From: Brachynemurus nebulosus
Taxonomy: Eukaryota; Arthropoda; Insecta; Neuroptera; Myrmeleontidae
Direction: 5' to 3'
NCBI GenBank assembly: GCA_035578155.1
Contig: JAPWDM010000008.1
Coordinates: 17,734,342-17,798,341 of the forward strand
Length of the DNA: 64,000 nt
The notes under the pieces were generated by a model. The model worked only from the letters and a program-made list of their open reading frames with translations, was not told the origin of the DNA and did not search any database. Both the position numbers and the translations under genes were made by a program. Shown one piece after another: positions 24,291 through 37,520 of the stretch. Each line of letters begins with the position of its first letter. Position 1 is the first letter of the stretch.

Positions 24291-25125
24291 GCATATATGA
24301 CAACAACAGCTTCCATTACCGAGATTCCAGTATATGTATCACTATATCATTAACATTCCCTCTCCCTCGCCACCTGAAATTTCACCCGTAACAGAGACCT
24401 GGACGCTCAACCTAACAGTGATGTTTAATGGGTTCTTAGCATTTATAAATTTATTTATGTCGATATTGGTACTATATTTAAATAGCATGGTATAGATATA
24501 GGGTGTATTTTCCAATATTTTCTTATATTTTCTTATATGATTTTCTTATATTATCTTAGTCGAAATTTGGATGCTAAAGTCTTGAATGCGATAAGTAAAA
24601 CAAGGAGGATGAGAGGGCGGTAGCCAAAATGCAAATTGGGAAAAAAATGTTGACTCCTACTTCTTTTCTAGTGTTTTTGCTTACCTACACGAGATCTTCG
24701 TGATTTTGTAAGATTTATCATTTTATCATTTTTGACAAAATTATTTTTAAGAAAATATTTTTTCTTTCATTTATGTTCCGTTTTGGTCCATTTGTTGATG
24801 TACTGGATCACTTTGATTAATAAATTTATATATGTAATATTCCGTTGAAAAAATTATAAGCTTGTATCATAGCTCAAAAATTGAAGGAGCTATAAAGCTC
24901 TCAGTTATAGAAATCGATTACTTGCAGTGGTAGCTACAACTCTTATTAGAACAATTTTTTGATAACTCCCTACATATTTTTTAGATTTAAGTTTTAATTT
25001 TTTCAATTGACAGACCTTCGAAGATCATCCTAAAAAGACATGGTTTGCATTCTATCTTTAGTGTAGTACCATAATCGAAATATTCAATCTATTCATAATA
25101 GACATAATTACATACGAATGAATCG
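24291..25125. other. Non-coding interval
   Basis: No gene seen. Repeated TTCTTATATTTTCTTATAT words lie at about 24515-24560. Confidence 0.35.
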
Positions 25126-26957
25126 TATGGCTGCCTGTACACGATCAGTGATTCTGTCAGTATTTCAAAATACTGACACTTTTATTGATCATGTATTCAC
25201 GATACTAAAATAATGATGAAAGTATTGAAGAATAGCTTATAATTGCATCAGAATTCACTTCAGTACTAAGACGTGGAGGGGACAGTGACATTAATGACAG
25301 TTAAAACCGTTAAAACATATTTCTCGTATATTATGTACCAGCGGTACCTACCAGCCGAGATAAATACAAATCGATTGTAGATCGTATAATATGTACATCA
25401 TGGAAAAGTAGGCTTGTACATTATATTTTATTGATTAGTATGTACGGCAATATGTACAATATGTACGATATGTACCGTATGTAGGGGAGAAGTGGCATGA
25501 AAAGGACGTTTTTGTTTTAAGCGTTCTAGTAAATAAACGAGATAACAAATTAAATATTTACGAGCGGAATCAGAAACTTTAGTTATCTTACTCTTGAAAT
25601 AAAATCCAATCAAAAACATTTCTTTGTTATTAGTTGTAATTTTTCTGAGTTTTTAAAAAAGTGCATTTTGTCCCTTTTATCAATAGACGGTATTGAAAGG
25701 GACATGATAATTTATGAGAGGGACAATACTAAATATCATTCATGTTGTTCAAATTTCCACCTTATATACATAAAACATAAGGTTCATACTATTGCGCAGA
25801 TCATCTTACTGAACTTACATATTAATAAATTTGATTCAATAATGGAAATGCGTGGTTTTAGTACTCGATAGGGTAAGAGACCCGATGACCGATCACTATT
25901 TTTAGTTGTATCATTAAATTAGCTTAAAAAAATTAAAAAAAAAACAAAACACCCATTTTTTTTTCTTAATTAGTATGAAACCAAGTTTTTTTTAATCCAA
26001 TGGATATGTTTTTAAGAAAATATAACCCAAAAATTTTGATTTATTAATGTTTTTGTTTTATAATTTGTTGACGTCTATGAAAAAGCGGACAGAAAATATT
26101 AACCTCCTTTGAAAGATCAATACACTGACCCCTATGAAAAATCGCGCATTAATGTACATGAAGTACCTTCTACTATCGAATATTTGAACCATTCTCTTCC
26201 AGCCACTTTGATACTCTATCCACTACTAGGTGAGGCTATATGTCATAGAGTATTATCATAGAGTGACATCTAGTGAAACATAGAACGTCAAAGCAAAAGC
26301 CAAGAACGGTTTAAATATTCGATAAAATAAACCACTAAAATCACAATTTCGTTTCGCTCTCTGCTGATCTTTTAAAAAAACATTGTGTAAGATCTGACTT
26401 AGCCGTTAACCATTGTGAATTTTTAAACAGTTAAATTTAGTTTATATTGTATCTGTATGTGTCGTTTCAGATCTAATACATACATATCATACATATTATG
26501 TTTGACGTTTTTATTTGAAAATACCTATATAAATAACAATTTGGAAGTTTTAATTCAATATTAACTATTTTTCAATTGATTTTACGTTCTGAAATAAATA
26601 AAATATTAAAGTAAAATTATAAAAACGGTTAGTTAAGTGTTTTAAACCCAAAAATTAATTAAAAATGTTTATAAAATAGATATGCAATATATAATTCTCA
26701 AAATGCGGTACCTAACTGTAAAACTCAGATCCCAAGAAGAATCAGTCATACAAATAATATTTAACGCATATAAAATTTAATTTAGCTATCCTAATCTCTT
26801 AAGTGGACTAATAACAATTATTTGTATACTTTTATTATGCTAATAACTTTAAAAATTCGGTGAAAAATGTTACAATTTATAACTCATGTGTTTTGAATAA
26901 TGATCATCCAACATACTAAAAATTCACGAATTCAACAAAAATTTTTCGATATACCTA

Positions 26958-27144
26958 TATATTATGTATTTCTTAAATTAAGTGAGGAGGCATTAAATGT
27001 GAGGTGAATTTAAATTGAAAAATAATCATTCTATTAATAATAATTTTTTTTATCAAAGGTTTCTTTCAGAAATAACTTCATTAAGATATAAATTTCAAAA
27101 CTGATCGGACTTATAACCCCGATCGACAATGGGGTCTTTTACCC
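26958..27144 (-). mobile_element. Truncated MITE of family M1
   Basis: Reverse orientation. It keeps the GGTTTCTTTCAGAAATAACT block and the end CTTTTACCC followed by TA, but the other terminal repeat is missing. Confidence 0.6.
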
Positions 27145-27658
27145 TAATTGTTTTTCATTTGATTATTTTTGTTCGAAATTTTTAAATAAGAAGAAAGTTT
27201 AAAAAATTAATTATTAACACTAAGAAAACACGATACCTAATAGAGAAAAAATTGTGACATGTGGATATTCAAATAAAACTAATTCGAAGTTACTAGTCTT
27301 AAAGGTAGTCCCTTTCATAACTTGTTTGCTCTGTCCCTTTCATAAAAAATTCGTCAAGTGCGTGTTTGACACGCACTAAGTAATGTCCCTCACCATCAGT
27401 GGTCATAACTAAAACTTCTTAAAATATAACAGTCCGGACACATACGTTCACGATGTGACACATACGAACACGATCGTTCTGAAATCTAAAAATGGGTTAT
27501 ACTTTAGGAATAAAATTTATTTATTACGAAAAATATTTTATCCACCTTCACATCCCGTTATAAAAAATTCCTAGAAACAACTGATTGTACGGAACACTGT
27601 TAGCGCAAGTACAACTTGCACTTGACGACTTGTTTTTATTAAAGTTAACCCTAGAACG

Positions 27659-28603
27659 ACAAACTGGGGTAGAAATCTACCCCAGGTAAACTTCAAACTA
27701 CGTTTTTAAATTAGTCAGTAACATTATCGACTGAACACCTATACCATAATTTAGTTCAAGGTTTTAACAGTAGAGTGAGGTCGGGAAACCCTGCGGTTTC
27801 TTGTCTACTGCGACGAAGGGAAAACGTGAAGCTAGTATGGGGTTGATATGTACGCCAGTTTGTAGTTTACGTCAGTGTTTTGTTTAGGTAAGTTATTTTT
27901 ATTTTTCTTGTTAAAATAATTTGGATTCACTTATAATGACCTTATTTTGCAACAAAACATTAGATATAGCCAGCCCGATGCTGCTTGTGTCCTCGAGGAA
28001 GACCGCAAAACGCGAATATATTGCACGAAGTGCAAGCGACCGACCTGCGAGAATCATGGAAATATATATTGCAGCGATTGTAGTGCCTTTGAATAAGTTA
28101 AATTCTCCTTTTTTTTACATTTTGTATGAAAAAAAATGAAATATATTCTTAAAAACTAAAATTTCATGCATTTTTGTTTGATTTTTCCACATATCAAATT
28201 CCCAATTTTTTTAATTTTCAAAATCCAAAATAAATCGACTTTTTTGGCAAAACATCATGATGTCATTTGTATGCTTGAAGTCCCTTGTGTCCTCTTTAAA
28301 ATACCGTCTGAAGTTTGAAAATCGGTTCATTAGAAAAATAGTTATCAATTTTTTTTATTAAATGACAATTTGAGCGTTTTTGAACACTTTTAGCTATTTA
28401 AATAGATTTTTCACCGACTAAGCTTTGATTAAATTGAATTTACTCTTCACCATTCTCTTCAGCATGAAAAAACGAACAAATTCGCGTTCTTATAAGTGAA
28501 ATTGCTGCTGTCAGATCGATTTTACGACCAAAAATCCCGTGGGGTAAATATATACCCCAGTTTGTAGTTTAAGAGTAGAAAAAATAAGTTTGTCGTTCTA
28601 GGG
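27659..28603 (+). mobile_element. piggyBac element, internally deleted, 945 bp
   Basis: TTAA at 27655-27658 and 28604-28607. Ends CCCTAGAACGACAAACT and AGTTTGTCGTTCTAGGG (17 bases, perfect). The subterminal GGGGTAGAAATCTACCCC and GGGGTAAATATATACCCC form inner repeats. It retains the 3' end of a transposase gene (about 27979-28096), so it is a deletion derivative of an autonomous copy. Confidence 0.9.
27979..28096 (+). pseudogene. piggyBac transposase C-terminal zinc-binding remnant
   Basis: The reading begins CCLCP in one frame (27979) and continues, after a shift, as CTKCKRPTCENHGNIYCSDC (28022-28081) and SAFE before a stop at 28094. The C-x2-C, C-x2-C, C-x2-H and C-x2-C pairs match the cysteine-rich C-terminal domain of piggyBac transposases that binds the terminal repeats. 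The frame change between 27990 and 28022 and the absence of the catalytic core show a dead copy. Confidence 0.75.
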
Positions 28604-30042
28604 TTAATTATGTATATAATAAAAATTAGAAATAAATAAAGGTTTAAAAAATATTAACTACGATTTTTTTTATTAGAAACACAAAATTACAAAGACAACG
28701 TATTTATTATATCACAAAAGTTATTTCTAATGAGTTTATCGTAACTGGAAGATTTTCTTGATGTAGATTTTATGGTTCCAAGGTAGATAAATGAAACACA
28801 GGGAATATTTTAAAAAAAAAAAATATAATATTCTCTTGTAGGTTAAACACGAAAGCACATGTATTTTATTAATTTTGTTTTCTTTTGGTTTAAGTAATGA
28901 TAATATTTTATTTATAGGTTTTCCTTTTGTTTTTATAATTTCAAATATATTGGTTGATTATTTTTTATATTATTTTATTTTTAAATATTTTTTTTAATAT
29001 AAATTTTTTGTTAATTTTCCAAAACAGTTTCTAACTTAACTCATTATCAATCCGCCATTTCAAACTTCCTTTTTCTGTTCGTCATTACTATTCACTGCTT
29101 ACTCGGGGTTTGCGTCCCCAATACCAGTTATGTACTTTGAACAATACCAGTTACTTTGAAATACTTATATACATCGCTAGATAGCAGTACTGTTACAAGT
29201 CTTAATCGTTTAATCGAACTATAGAGTTCACAGGTACATTAAATACATACAATACACAAGCAATACCTCTTGCGTTTATTCAATATGGATGTAAAACTCA
29301 ATAATTATTCATTCTACACAGTCCAATCTTATTATGTACCGAACTTGCACGAAGTTGTTCGGTACATAATATCACACCCGAATTAAAAATTTAACCGTTA
29401 AATCTAAATTTTATTTAAAAGATATCTGATTTGTTGTTTTCTTCTAGTTGAAAGAATAACTAATTGTATATAATTACAAACATTTCAAAAAATACTTACA
29501 GTATATCAGAAAACCTTCTGAAAAATTTAAAAAAAAAATTACTCTGGAACATAAAAAAATTTACAAGCACAGCATTACCATGTTTTAAATGACAGTAGCT
29601 TGAAATCAGGAACAAACTTATCTGTATTAGTCCTGCCACACAACACCAATACGTTTGATTTGGCGGAATTTGTATTTAGCGCGTAATTTGAATTGTCCCT
29701 TTCAATACGTGTCCCTTTCATACCACTTCTCCCCGACATACATGCGTATATGTATGGCTAAGCTAGAAAAAACATAACGAACATAATGTTTTTTGTTTTT
29801 TGTTTTTTTGTTTTGAGTTGCAAACGCTACTATAGCTAAACACGCTTCTTCCATAATAATAACAATTCCAAAATTTTATTAATTTAGAAATTCCGAAAAA
29901 TTAAACTTGACAGTTTGTTTTAAAATACTGAAGAAAATAATGACAATGTACGGTATCATAAAAATTCTGAAGTAATAAAGATAATGATTCATTATTTTTA
30001 TCAGTAAATACTGACAGTATTACTGATCGTGTACAGGCAGCG

Positions 30043-30360
30043 CAGTGGCGTAGTGAACATAACTGGCGCCCGGAGCATGACACTTTATTAGCGCCCCTCA
30101 GAGCCGGACCTAGCCTAAGTTGCGCCCGAGGCAGAATCAAAAAATGGCGCCCCTGTAGAAAAAAATATTGCCTTTTTCCTCCCAAAAAACAAGTGACGAG
30201 CAAAAAAAAACCTCACATACCTCATTTTTTTGGCGCCCCCAAAGACCGGCCACCCTTTGGGGCACATTTGACACTCCTCTTTGGCGCACATTTGGCGCCC
30301 GTCTACGAGTGGCGCCCGGTGCATGATAGACCCTCTTGCACCCCCGTCGCTACGCCTCTG
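30043..30360. mobile_element. hAT MITE, 318 bp, GGCGCCC-rich
   Basis: Flanked by the perfect 8-base duplication AGGCAGCG. Ends CAGTGGCGTAGTGAAC and GTCGCTACGCCTCTG. The body is unusually GC-rich for this window and repeats TGGCGCCC-like words. The overlapping open frames at 29901-30402 are products of this composition, not genes. Confidence 0.85.
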
Positions 30361-30368
30361 AGGCAGCG

Positions 30369-31396
30369 TATAAATACGTTTTATGTCAAATCGCCTATAT
30401 AATGTAAATACAATTAAAATACGACTAAATACAATTAAAAAGCTTTTAATACAGTTTGTTATAATTTATACCTTTAAATTTAACAGATTGTTTTTTTTGA
30501 TTCAATAAGCATTTAACTAAAAGATGTAGTTTTGTTTTTTGGAAGAAAAGTATTTCTTACCTTTTTAAATTTCCTTATATTTTTACTAGAATTAAATTAG
30601 TCTTTCTTTTGAACTAGTATGTATTGAACTATTAGGTATGAAAAAGTATTTTAGAAACTGGATATTAATAAATTTTTAGTACCAATTTAAATAATGGTAA
30701 ATGAGAAGTACATCTATTTATATCTATAGTAAAACTTCATTAGATTTTGCATTTCCACAGGCCGAAAAATTTAGGAATTATAAGGGTATTATGGACGGAC
30801 GGACAGACATGACGAAATTATAGAAGTTTCGAAATTTATTTCTTCGGAATCGGAACCGTAAGAGTGCACTCGTAAGTTTGATTTGGGAAAAAATATTTGT
30901 TGTAGAACAGTATTCAAAGATTCTACCAAAAAAATTTCGTTATTGTGTAAGACCACGAACGGGTTTAATAAAAAAAAACTTACCATTTCTTGCAATTCCG
31001 GGACTAAAATACACACTTTAGTCCCTATTATGAGGGAGAGTAGAGAATCATTTTCAGACCCACGGGGCTCAAAATATTTTAGCTTCCGCTTTTAAATAAA
31101 CCAGTAAGCAGAATTTATTGAAAGTCATTCTTGAAATAAACGAAATTTAATTCAAAATAAATAGTGTTGCAAAATTTATATAATTTATTTTGCATCTCAT
31201 AATAATCGTAGATTAAGTATAGTATGAAACTCGATTATAAAGCGTATTACAACCTCAATTATGTAATGAACTGTTATTCTTAATTTTTATAATTTTATAT
31301 TATTTGGAATTACAAAAAGTAATTCTAACGCCACAAATATAATATTTTATATTTTTCGTAAATATTTCGCAGCAAAATGGATTAGCCTGCTCAAAA
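30369..31396. other. Non-coding interval
   Basis: AT-rich; no gene recognised. Confidence 0.35.
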
Positions 31397-31404
31397 GATA
31401 AAAC

Positions 31405-31828
31405 CACAGACCAATGAACATTTTATATATTATGTTATATAGACTAATTATATAATTGTATAATTGAGGCAGCCAGTTATGACCAAGTTCCGACCTTAAT
31501 AGTATTCCTTAATATAGTAATGGATGGTATCCGTAGTAACGTTTTCAGATAATTATTGTAAAAATATTAATAAAAAAAGTTTACTTTTTTTGAAATGAAA
31601 CTGCAAAATTTTGAAAGAAAAAAGTGGTATTCGCTTTATTTTCGAAATACGTACGTATACAAATTATGTCCTACAATAATTTATAGTCGCGTGTGCTCAA
31701 AAATTGACATTATATTATTTCATTAAATTTCACCCGTGTCATCCTGTTACCTGCTTCAAGAAAAATGCCTAGAAACTTGCTTTATGCTTTGTCTAGTAGC
31801 ATAATATAATAGTGTTTATTGGTCTGTG
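31405..31828 (-). mobile_element. hAT MITE family M2, copy 1 (424 bp)
   Basis: Ends CACAGACCA and TGGTCTGTG flanked by the perfect 8-base repeat GATAAAAC. A second copy in opposite orientation lies at 42876-43254. Shared inner words include AAAATTGACATTATATTATT in this orientation. Confidence 0.85.
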
Positions 31829-31836
31829 GATAAAAC

Positions 31837-34000
31837 CTATTTTCAAAATTTTGAAAACGGTTGAAACTTGATCATATCGCTCAATTACTCATAGAAATCT
31901 AACAGAAACAAATAGGAAATGATACGTGCATTGAGGGCGGCCGATTTCTCCCGTCCCTTATTCGACTAGGCCTATTGAAAAGTGCTATGAAAAAAATACA
32001 TGTTTAAGAATCTTAAAAATTCAAATAAAATACAGTTTTACTGTAGTTACATACCGGTATACATTACATTATATTAGTTTGTGTGACATACTACCGGTTG
32101 TTTTGTATATATACATATATATGTACAGATGTGTATACCCACAAAAGATCAACAAAGAGTTCACTATTGCGCTATGCTACTATAAAATATTAATTATCTC
32201 GATAATTATATTGTTGAAATCAAATTTTCTGTTTATATCAATTAATATCAATTTGTTATTTTATAGTGTATTTCATCGACATATACCTAAATATGTAGGT
32301 ATATAATACATGTATCATAACTTTCTATATATCAATAAAATTGTAAATTAGGAAATTAACAAAAAAGGTGAAGACAAGTGAATGTAAAAAAATACGCAAG
32401 GGGACAAACTAGATTGGCTTTGCCTCTGTTCCACTTGTAATGAGTTTGTGACGTAGTCTGTTTGTGTACATACACACTGTTTGCAGTGTATTAGTTTGGT
32501 TTTTTGTAGTAGTATGTGTATATACGCATACAACCACAATACACGTATTACCAGAGAGAGCTGTTCAACGTGCTCAACTAACAATGGGTATATTGTTAAT
32601 ATAATGGTGTGTTGACTCGACGACGACTACTGACGGACTAATGCCTTAAGCTGTGACTGGCTTACAAATGACTCCAAGCGAATTTCACTTTTTTTATGTT
32701 AGTTGGCTTCTAGTGTTCTATGAAAATACGTTTGTTTTGCGTAAACAAGAATACGTTTATTGTGCTGGTGTAAATAAGACGCACAATGGCCATTTAAGAA
32801 AACATTTATAATTGGTTGTCACAACTAGGTATCGGATTTCTTTCGGATCAGACAGTTTCGTCCTTAGCATATGCAGGTATACATATTGCACTCAATGTGA
32901 CTAAAAATTTAATTAAATATTAATAAATTTAAAATATTTTCATAAAAACAACGTACACAAGTTACACACACACATACATATGTGTATCAAAATATTATTT
33001 ATACGTATTTTATGTAAACATCCTTTTTTATTTATTTATTACCTGCACAATATGGAAAAGTACCACTGTAATTTTAATTGACTATCAAAAGTATTTTTGT
33101 TTATATTATGTATGTGATTTATGTGACATGTCATTTAAATTAAATAAATTCATCTTTTTTTTATTGTTTTCAATTTTGAGAGATAGAAGTATAGCTGCTT
33201 GTTAAAAATTTGTTTTTCAATAATAAAAAATCTTAGTAAATACGTACGTCTTAGCTATTATAGTGGACCGTCTAAATATTCAACAACTTTTCAATAAATT
33301 TTACAAAAAATTTTTTCCGGTTTTTTGAATTTTCTTACTTTCGTCAAATAAGAAACACTGTTAGTATTCTAAATGGTGAAAAATATAATTTTTGACCAAT
33401 TATATTCATTCAAATGTGCATAATTTAATGTAATTTAATTGCAAAATTTTATTGAAATAAGTACGGTCCTGACCTGTCCAAAGAAACCCGGTACCTAGTC
33501 ATAACTGAGACAACTAATTAAATGTTTTGTCATCATTAAGGCAACTAAATAAAATATGTAGTATCTCTATGGTACGGCAGCGGACTAAAGCATTGTCTTG
33601 AAGTCAACAATCACATAAGGAACCAACAAAAAATATTTTGATTTCGTGGTATTTTCTTCGGGGGCTGATCGTTGCATTAGCCAGATCATAATGTGCCTAA
33701 CCAAACTGTAAAATGTCATCAGCCAAATCAGTATTACTTAACTACCGGTGCGCAAACATACCTCAACGGTATAGGTACAGAAAAATTTTGATAAATATTA
33801 TTTTTTATTACTCATGCGGCAGAAGTACTAACTTGGCGCACACATTTCTGTACGCAAAATAGCTGTTTGCCCACTGTATTTTTCCCGCATACTTTTTTGC
33901 GTGTGGAAAGTAACTTTCCACACGCAAATTGACAATAAAACACGCAAAATTTAATCAAAACACGCAAAGCCGCCTCTTAATTTTTCATTTAATAAATATT
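31837..34000. other. Non-coding interval with one strong hairpin
   Basis: No gene recognised. At 33897-33927 a perfect 15-bp inverted repeat (TTGCGTGTGGAAAGT, one-base centre) sits among several ACACGCAAA words (about 33850, 33920, 33940, 33960). This could be a protein-binding or element-end cluster. Confidence 0.4.
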
Positions 34001-34589
34001 TCATAATTATTTCTATAGAAACCACCAACAAAGTAATTTAAACGATAATTAATTCAGAAAAAAAAGACGAACACTTAAAAATATTATTTTAAAAAGTAAT
34101 AAAAATGTCAAAAATAGTGATAATAATAGAAAAAAGTATGTGAAATTCGTAATAAAAAATAGTATCTGCAACTCGTACGGGATTGTCGATTCGTGGGCAA
34201 TCGACAATTTCCCGCACTTATTGCACAATATGCTATTTTGTTTTTAAAAAAAAATGGCGGAATTAAATGCATAAAAAAAAGGTTGTTGACGATAAAAATA
34301 GCATGTTTTGGAGTATAATTTTTTTTTTGTTTACGGACCATGACAGTACCCGTCTAGCACAAGAGTGTACAAAATAAATAAATAAATAAGTAAATAAAAT
34401 AAAAACGAAAACAAAAACAAAAAACGGTAGGGTTAACATTATGCCCAAAAATGGTGTTGAGTTGTCAAAAATCCATTTTTGGAATTTAGCTATTTTATTT
34501 ATAAGAACTGATAGCACACGACTAGCGCAATATAGCAGAATATTCGTGGTTGAAAAAAAAATGACGGAGCTAACTGGTGGCGACATGGT

Positions 34590-34934
34590 TAAGAAAATGT
34601 CGATATTTTTGTGAACTACATAGTAATTCAAACTGTGGTCGGAAAACGACATTTCATGTTACACGACACTGTGTTATTTCAGTTAGGTAATGGTAGAAAT
34701 GACACCATCCTATAAGAATTCTGTTTAAAATTAAAAATTATTTTTAAATATTTCCCTAATGTTTAAGAAAGTGTCTATATTAATCTGAATCACATGGTAA
34801 ACCAACTGGCTCGAAAACGACATTTCATATTACATGACCTAGTGTTATTCCTGTTAGTGGCGGAAATGAGTTCAGGCTACAAGACTTTTATTTAAAATTA
34901 AAGAATTGCTTTTAACCATTTCTCTAATGCATAA
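34590..34934 (+). repeat. Degenerate tandem repeat interrupted by the hairpin element
   Basis: Units of about 170 bp share AAAACGACATTTCAT and a TCTCTAATG / TCCCTAATG phrase. The third unit is split: its first half ends at 34934 and its continuation (GTGTCGATATTTTATCTGAAT) resumes at about 37152. Confidence 0.6.
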
Positions 34935-37144
34935 TAGTCTAGTCTAGAAGAGCCATTTTAGTAAAATTCTCATAGAGGGCACCAAAAATTATGATTTTGG
35001 TGTCATTCGATTCGTATTGACCTCTAGAAACTTTTTGAAAAAGTTGAAAATGCGCTCATAAAAATTGCAATTGTTATAAACAAAAGAGTGAAAAAAAAAT
35101 GAGTGTTTTTGTTTTTTTGAAAAATTTCAAAAACTATTCAAGATTTTTGAAATTAAAAAAAATATCTGAAAAGAGCAGGAAATTTCACAAAAATAAGTCC
35201 CGACTCCCGAAACTGTATCTCCAATATTTATAATTTTAACAGAGCCCTAAAGTTATTGCTAAAATGGGGTGTTTGGCGTTCTCGCGCACCGCGTCATTCA
35301 AACACGGTAAACAAAAAAATTATTTAAATATATTAAATATCAATATTAAGGAATGAAAAAATTCACGTACCTTCGGAATAAGTTGATAAACAATAATCCG
35401 TGCAATAAAATTTTTATATGTATTTTTCCATTAGTTATGCTATTGTTAATTAACAAAATTTTTGAAACCGAAAGTTGACATAGAAACCTTAATAATTATT
35501 TAACTAAAAAGCTCAAATTTTTTTTGCTTCGTAGAATTGTTCTGAAGAGGTGAAAAAATAGATTCCCGTTGAAAAAATTAAAAATTTTTAATTTTCCACT
35601 TTTTTATAAACAATCATTTGCATTGAAAAATGAGAAATGTTGATAAAGCATTTGTTTTTTTTTGTTTTTTTAAATCTTAATTATTTCGTCTTTTTCTCAT
35701 TGAGCGCCACCTAAAAATAATTTTTTTAAATTTTTAAATGCTATTATTTAAAAAATTGTTATAAACAAATGCATTGTTTTTGAGGGAAGGGAAAAAATTT
35801 TTTTTTTGATTCGAAGGACCAATAAATATTATGATTTTTAAAAGAAAAATCGTTTCTTAAAAAAAATTTTTTATTGCTCAAAAATGCATTTGTTAATGAA
35901 CAATTTTTTTGTGTCATTTATTATTAATATTAAAGATCCGCTTTTTTTTTCTTTTAAAAAATCATTATTTATATTGCTCTTTCATATTCCGAAGAAATTA
36001 CAATTAAAAAACGTAAAAATTTATTTGTTTATAACAAATTGTTTATTAAATAAACTTATTAAATATAAATAAAAAATTGTAATTTCTTCGGAATATGAAA
36101 GAGCAATATAAATAATGATTTTCTAAAAGAAAAAAAAACGGATCTTTAATATTAATAATAAATGACACAAAAAAATTGTTCATTAACAAATGCATTTTTG
36201 AGCAATAAAAAATTTTTTTTAAGAAACGATTTTTCTTTTAAAAATCATAATATTTATTGGTCCTTCGAATCAAAAAAAATTTTTTCCATTGCCTCAAAAA
36301 CAATGCATTTGTTTATAACAATTTTTTAAATAATAGCATTTAAAAATTTAAAAAAATTATTTTCAGGTGGCGCTCAATGAGAAAAAGACGAAATAATTAA
36401 GATTTAAAAAAACAAAAAAAAACAAATGCTTTATCAACATTTCTCATTTTTCAATGCAATTGATTGTTTATAAAAAAGTGGAAAATTAAAAATTTTTGAT
36501 TTTTTCAACGGGAATCTATTTTTTCACCTCTTCAGAACAATTCTACGAAGCAAAAAAAATTTGAGCTTTTTAGTTAAATAATTATTAAGGTTTCTATGTC
36601 AACTTTCGGTTTCAAAAATTTTGTTAATTAACAATAGCATAACTAATGGAAAAATACATATAAAAATTTTTTTTGCACGGATTATTGTTTATCAACTTAT
36701 TCCGAAGGTACGTGAATTTTTTCATTCCTTAATATTGATATTTAATATATTTAAATAATTTCTTTTGTTTACCGTGTTTGAATGACGCGGTGCGCGAGAA
36801 CACCAAACACCCCATTTTAGCAATAACTTTAGGGCTTTGTTAAAATTATAAATATTGGAGATACAGTTTCGGGAGTTGGGACTTATTTTTGTGAAATTTC
36901 CTGCTCTTTTCAGATATTTTTTTTAATTTCAAAAATCTTGAATAGTTTTTGAAATTTTTCAAAAAAACAAAAACACTCATTTTTTTTTCACTCTTTTGTT
37001 TATAACAATTGCAATTTTTATGAGCGCATTTTCAACTTTTTCAAAAAGTTTCTAGAGGTCAATACGAATCGAATGACACCAAAATCATAATTTTTGGTGC
37101 CCTCTATGAGAATTTTACTAATATGGCTCTTCTAGACTAGACTA
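34935..37144. mobile_element. Near-perfect hairpin element, 2.2 kb
   Basis: The entire segment is one inverted repeat. The left arm is about 34935-36015, the right arm about 36065-37144, and the loop about 50 bases. Outer ends are TAGTCTAGTCTAGAAGAGCC and the complement. Arms differ at only scattered bases. There is no coding content beyond accidental short frames. Its right end is 377 bases upstream of the first signal-peptide exon of the gene array. Confidence 0.9.
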
Positions 37145-37520
37145 AAGTAATAGTGTCGATATTTTATCTGAATTATATAGTCGGCCAAAAGGTTTTCTAG
37201 TAAATACTAGGCATATAAAGGACTGTACCCTTCCCGTTGATGAGTTAATACTCGAAAGCTAGTTCGTAATATAACAGTTTTGGTGAAATGTGATCAGAAA
37301 ACCGTTACTCATATTTTCGAACATAAATTTTCGCAAAAAATAAATCTTTTAAATGTTTATTATAATTTTTAATTGAAAAAATATTTTGCAAATTCCAATT
37401 ACTATCACTTTTAGGTTATCACCGGGCGACGAAGGTCATCTCAACATTTTAATTCTATAAGTTTGAATTTAATTGTTTTTGCAAAACTTTGGAGGTGTGC
37501 TAGAACCAACAATCAAAATA

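Larger units (their letters stand above)
25482..29739. mobile_element. TIR element of 4.3 kb with GGGGAGAAGTGG ends
   Basis: Inverted ends GGGGAGAAGTGGCATGAAAA and the near complement of TTTCATACCACTTCTCCCC. The phrase GTCCCTTT(C/T)AT and its complement recur inside (about 25670, 25695, 27308, 27335, 29695, 29710), possible binding repeats for a transposase. The interior carries two younger insertions, the M1 MITE and the piggyBac element. No intact transposase is readable. Confidence 0.6.
25129..30041. mobile_element. Outer element of a nested transposon stack
   Basis: Inverted ends GCTGCCTGTACACGATCAGT and ACTGATCGTGTACAGGCAGC extend inward through CTGTCAGTATT. Everything between them, including the 4.3-kb element at 25482-29739, appears inserted into an original MITE of about 650 bp. 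A hAT MITE (30043-30360) later landed in its right end. Confidence 0.65.

Noticed and set aside
29901..30402. Overlapping open frames on both strands
   Set aside because: Produced by the GC-rich hAT MITE with repeated TGGCGCCC words.
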